Below are positions 12,287 through 12,479 of a stretch of 12,479 bases of DNA, in pieces (within the stretch, counting starts at the first letter, position 1; each line of letters starts with the position of its first letter). This DNA comes from Synechococcales cyanobacterium PMM_0003 (GTDB lineage Bacteria > Cyanobacteriota > Cyanobacteriia > Pseudanabaenales > Pseudanabaenaceae), in contig CASBRC010000169.1 in assembly GCA_949128015.1 (NCBI GenBank), positions 1 through 12,479 of the forward strand. The letters run 5' to 3'. The position numbers were made by a program, and so were the translations under genes. The notes under the pieces are model-generated. The model was given only the letters and a program-made list of their open reading frames with translations. It searched no databases and was not told the origin of the DNA.

Positions 12287-12479
12287 ATGTACATTATTTT
12301 TGTATCAAATACTCCATTCAATGCTAAAGACAGTCTTTGAGGTGTCCATTTAGCAGCAGCTTGATTATCCTTTGTATATACGGATAGCTGACTGTAGTCT
12401 GCATTCCAAGTTTCATCTACAACATCAAATGTTTGCTTGGCAAATCGGGAAACAACTTCCTCTGCTTCAGGATAACAAA
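12247..12479 (-). pseudogene. upstream part of the interrupted gene, runs off the edge
   Basis: This frame enters from the right edge and stops at TAG 12247-12249, within the inverted repeat. It reads EAEEVVSRFAKQTFDVVDE, then LSVYTKDNQAAAKW, then RLSLALNGVFDTKIMYIP, before a short nonsense tail. Its composition matches the 11706 frame, and it probably belongs to the same gene. No family is recognised and the N-terminus is outside the window. Confidence 0.5.

Overview
The window reads as chromosomal DNA from a cyanobacterium. The octamer GCGATCGC (HIP1) and its CGATCGC core recur throughout, inside genes and between them. Several proteins also look like cyanobacterial families. The genus cannot be fixed from the sequence alone; a Pseudanabaena-like filamentous lineage is only a guess. 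No rRNA, tRNA, CRISPR array or complete transposon was found.

Left part (1-1210): an eroded accessory region. It holds a 124-bp element with inverted ends, a vapC-type PIN toxin gene that has lost its start and first catalytic aspartate, an intact 62-residue partner-like gene, an antitoxin-like relic with an internal stop, and the last ~45 codons of an IS30-family transposase.

Core part (1223-4763): lnt (apolipoprotein N-acyltransferase) on the + strand converges on, and overlaps by 13 bp, a minus-strand gene with two degenerate class III nucleotidyl-cyclase-like domains. Upstream of that gene and on the same strand lies a NarL/FixJ response regulator, separated by a hairpin. The order suggests a signalling pair.

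Middle part (4829-8092): a secreted collagen-like, glycine-rich protein is translationally coupled (TAATG) to a stand-alone PD-(D/E)XK nuclease-like protein. The operon ends in a perfect 23-bp stem terminator. A paralogous nuclease gene points the opposite way on the far side, with D114, E128 and K130 at identical positions in both copies.

Right part (8215-11614): an island of small gene pairs. These are a RelB/RelE-like pair, a DUF6883-like/DUF4926-like coupled pair, a lone coiled-coil protein, brnT-brnA with a palindromic operator candidate, and a minus-strand ParE/RelE-like toxin with its antitoxin. Six arrays of one repeat separate these modules. The repeat is two HIP1 sites held almost always 34 bp apart around a conserved AACCAAATCAAACCG segment, joined by shorter 20-28 bp linkers. 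All arrays face the same way whatever the strand of the genes, and three start within 0-4 bp of a stop codon. This cassette-like layout is the most unusual feature of the window.

Right edge (11706-12479): a minus-strand gene is split into two frames exactly at a perfect 21-bp-arm inverted repeat. It looks like a gene broken by a palindromic insertion.
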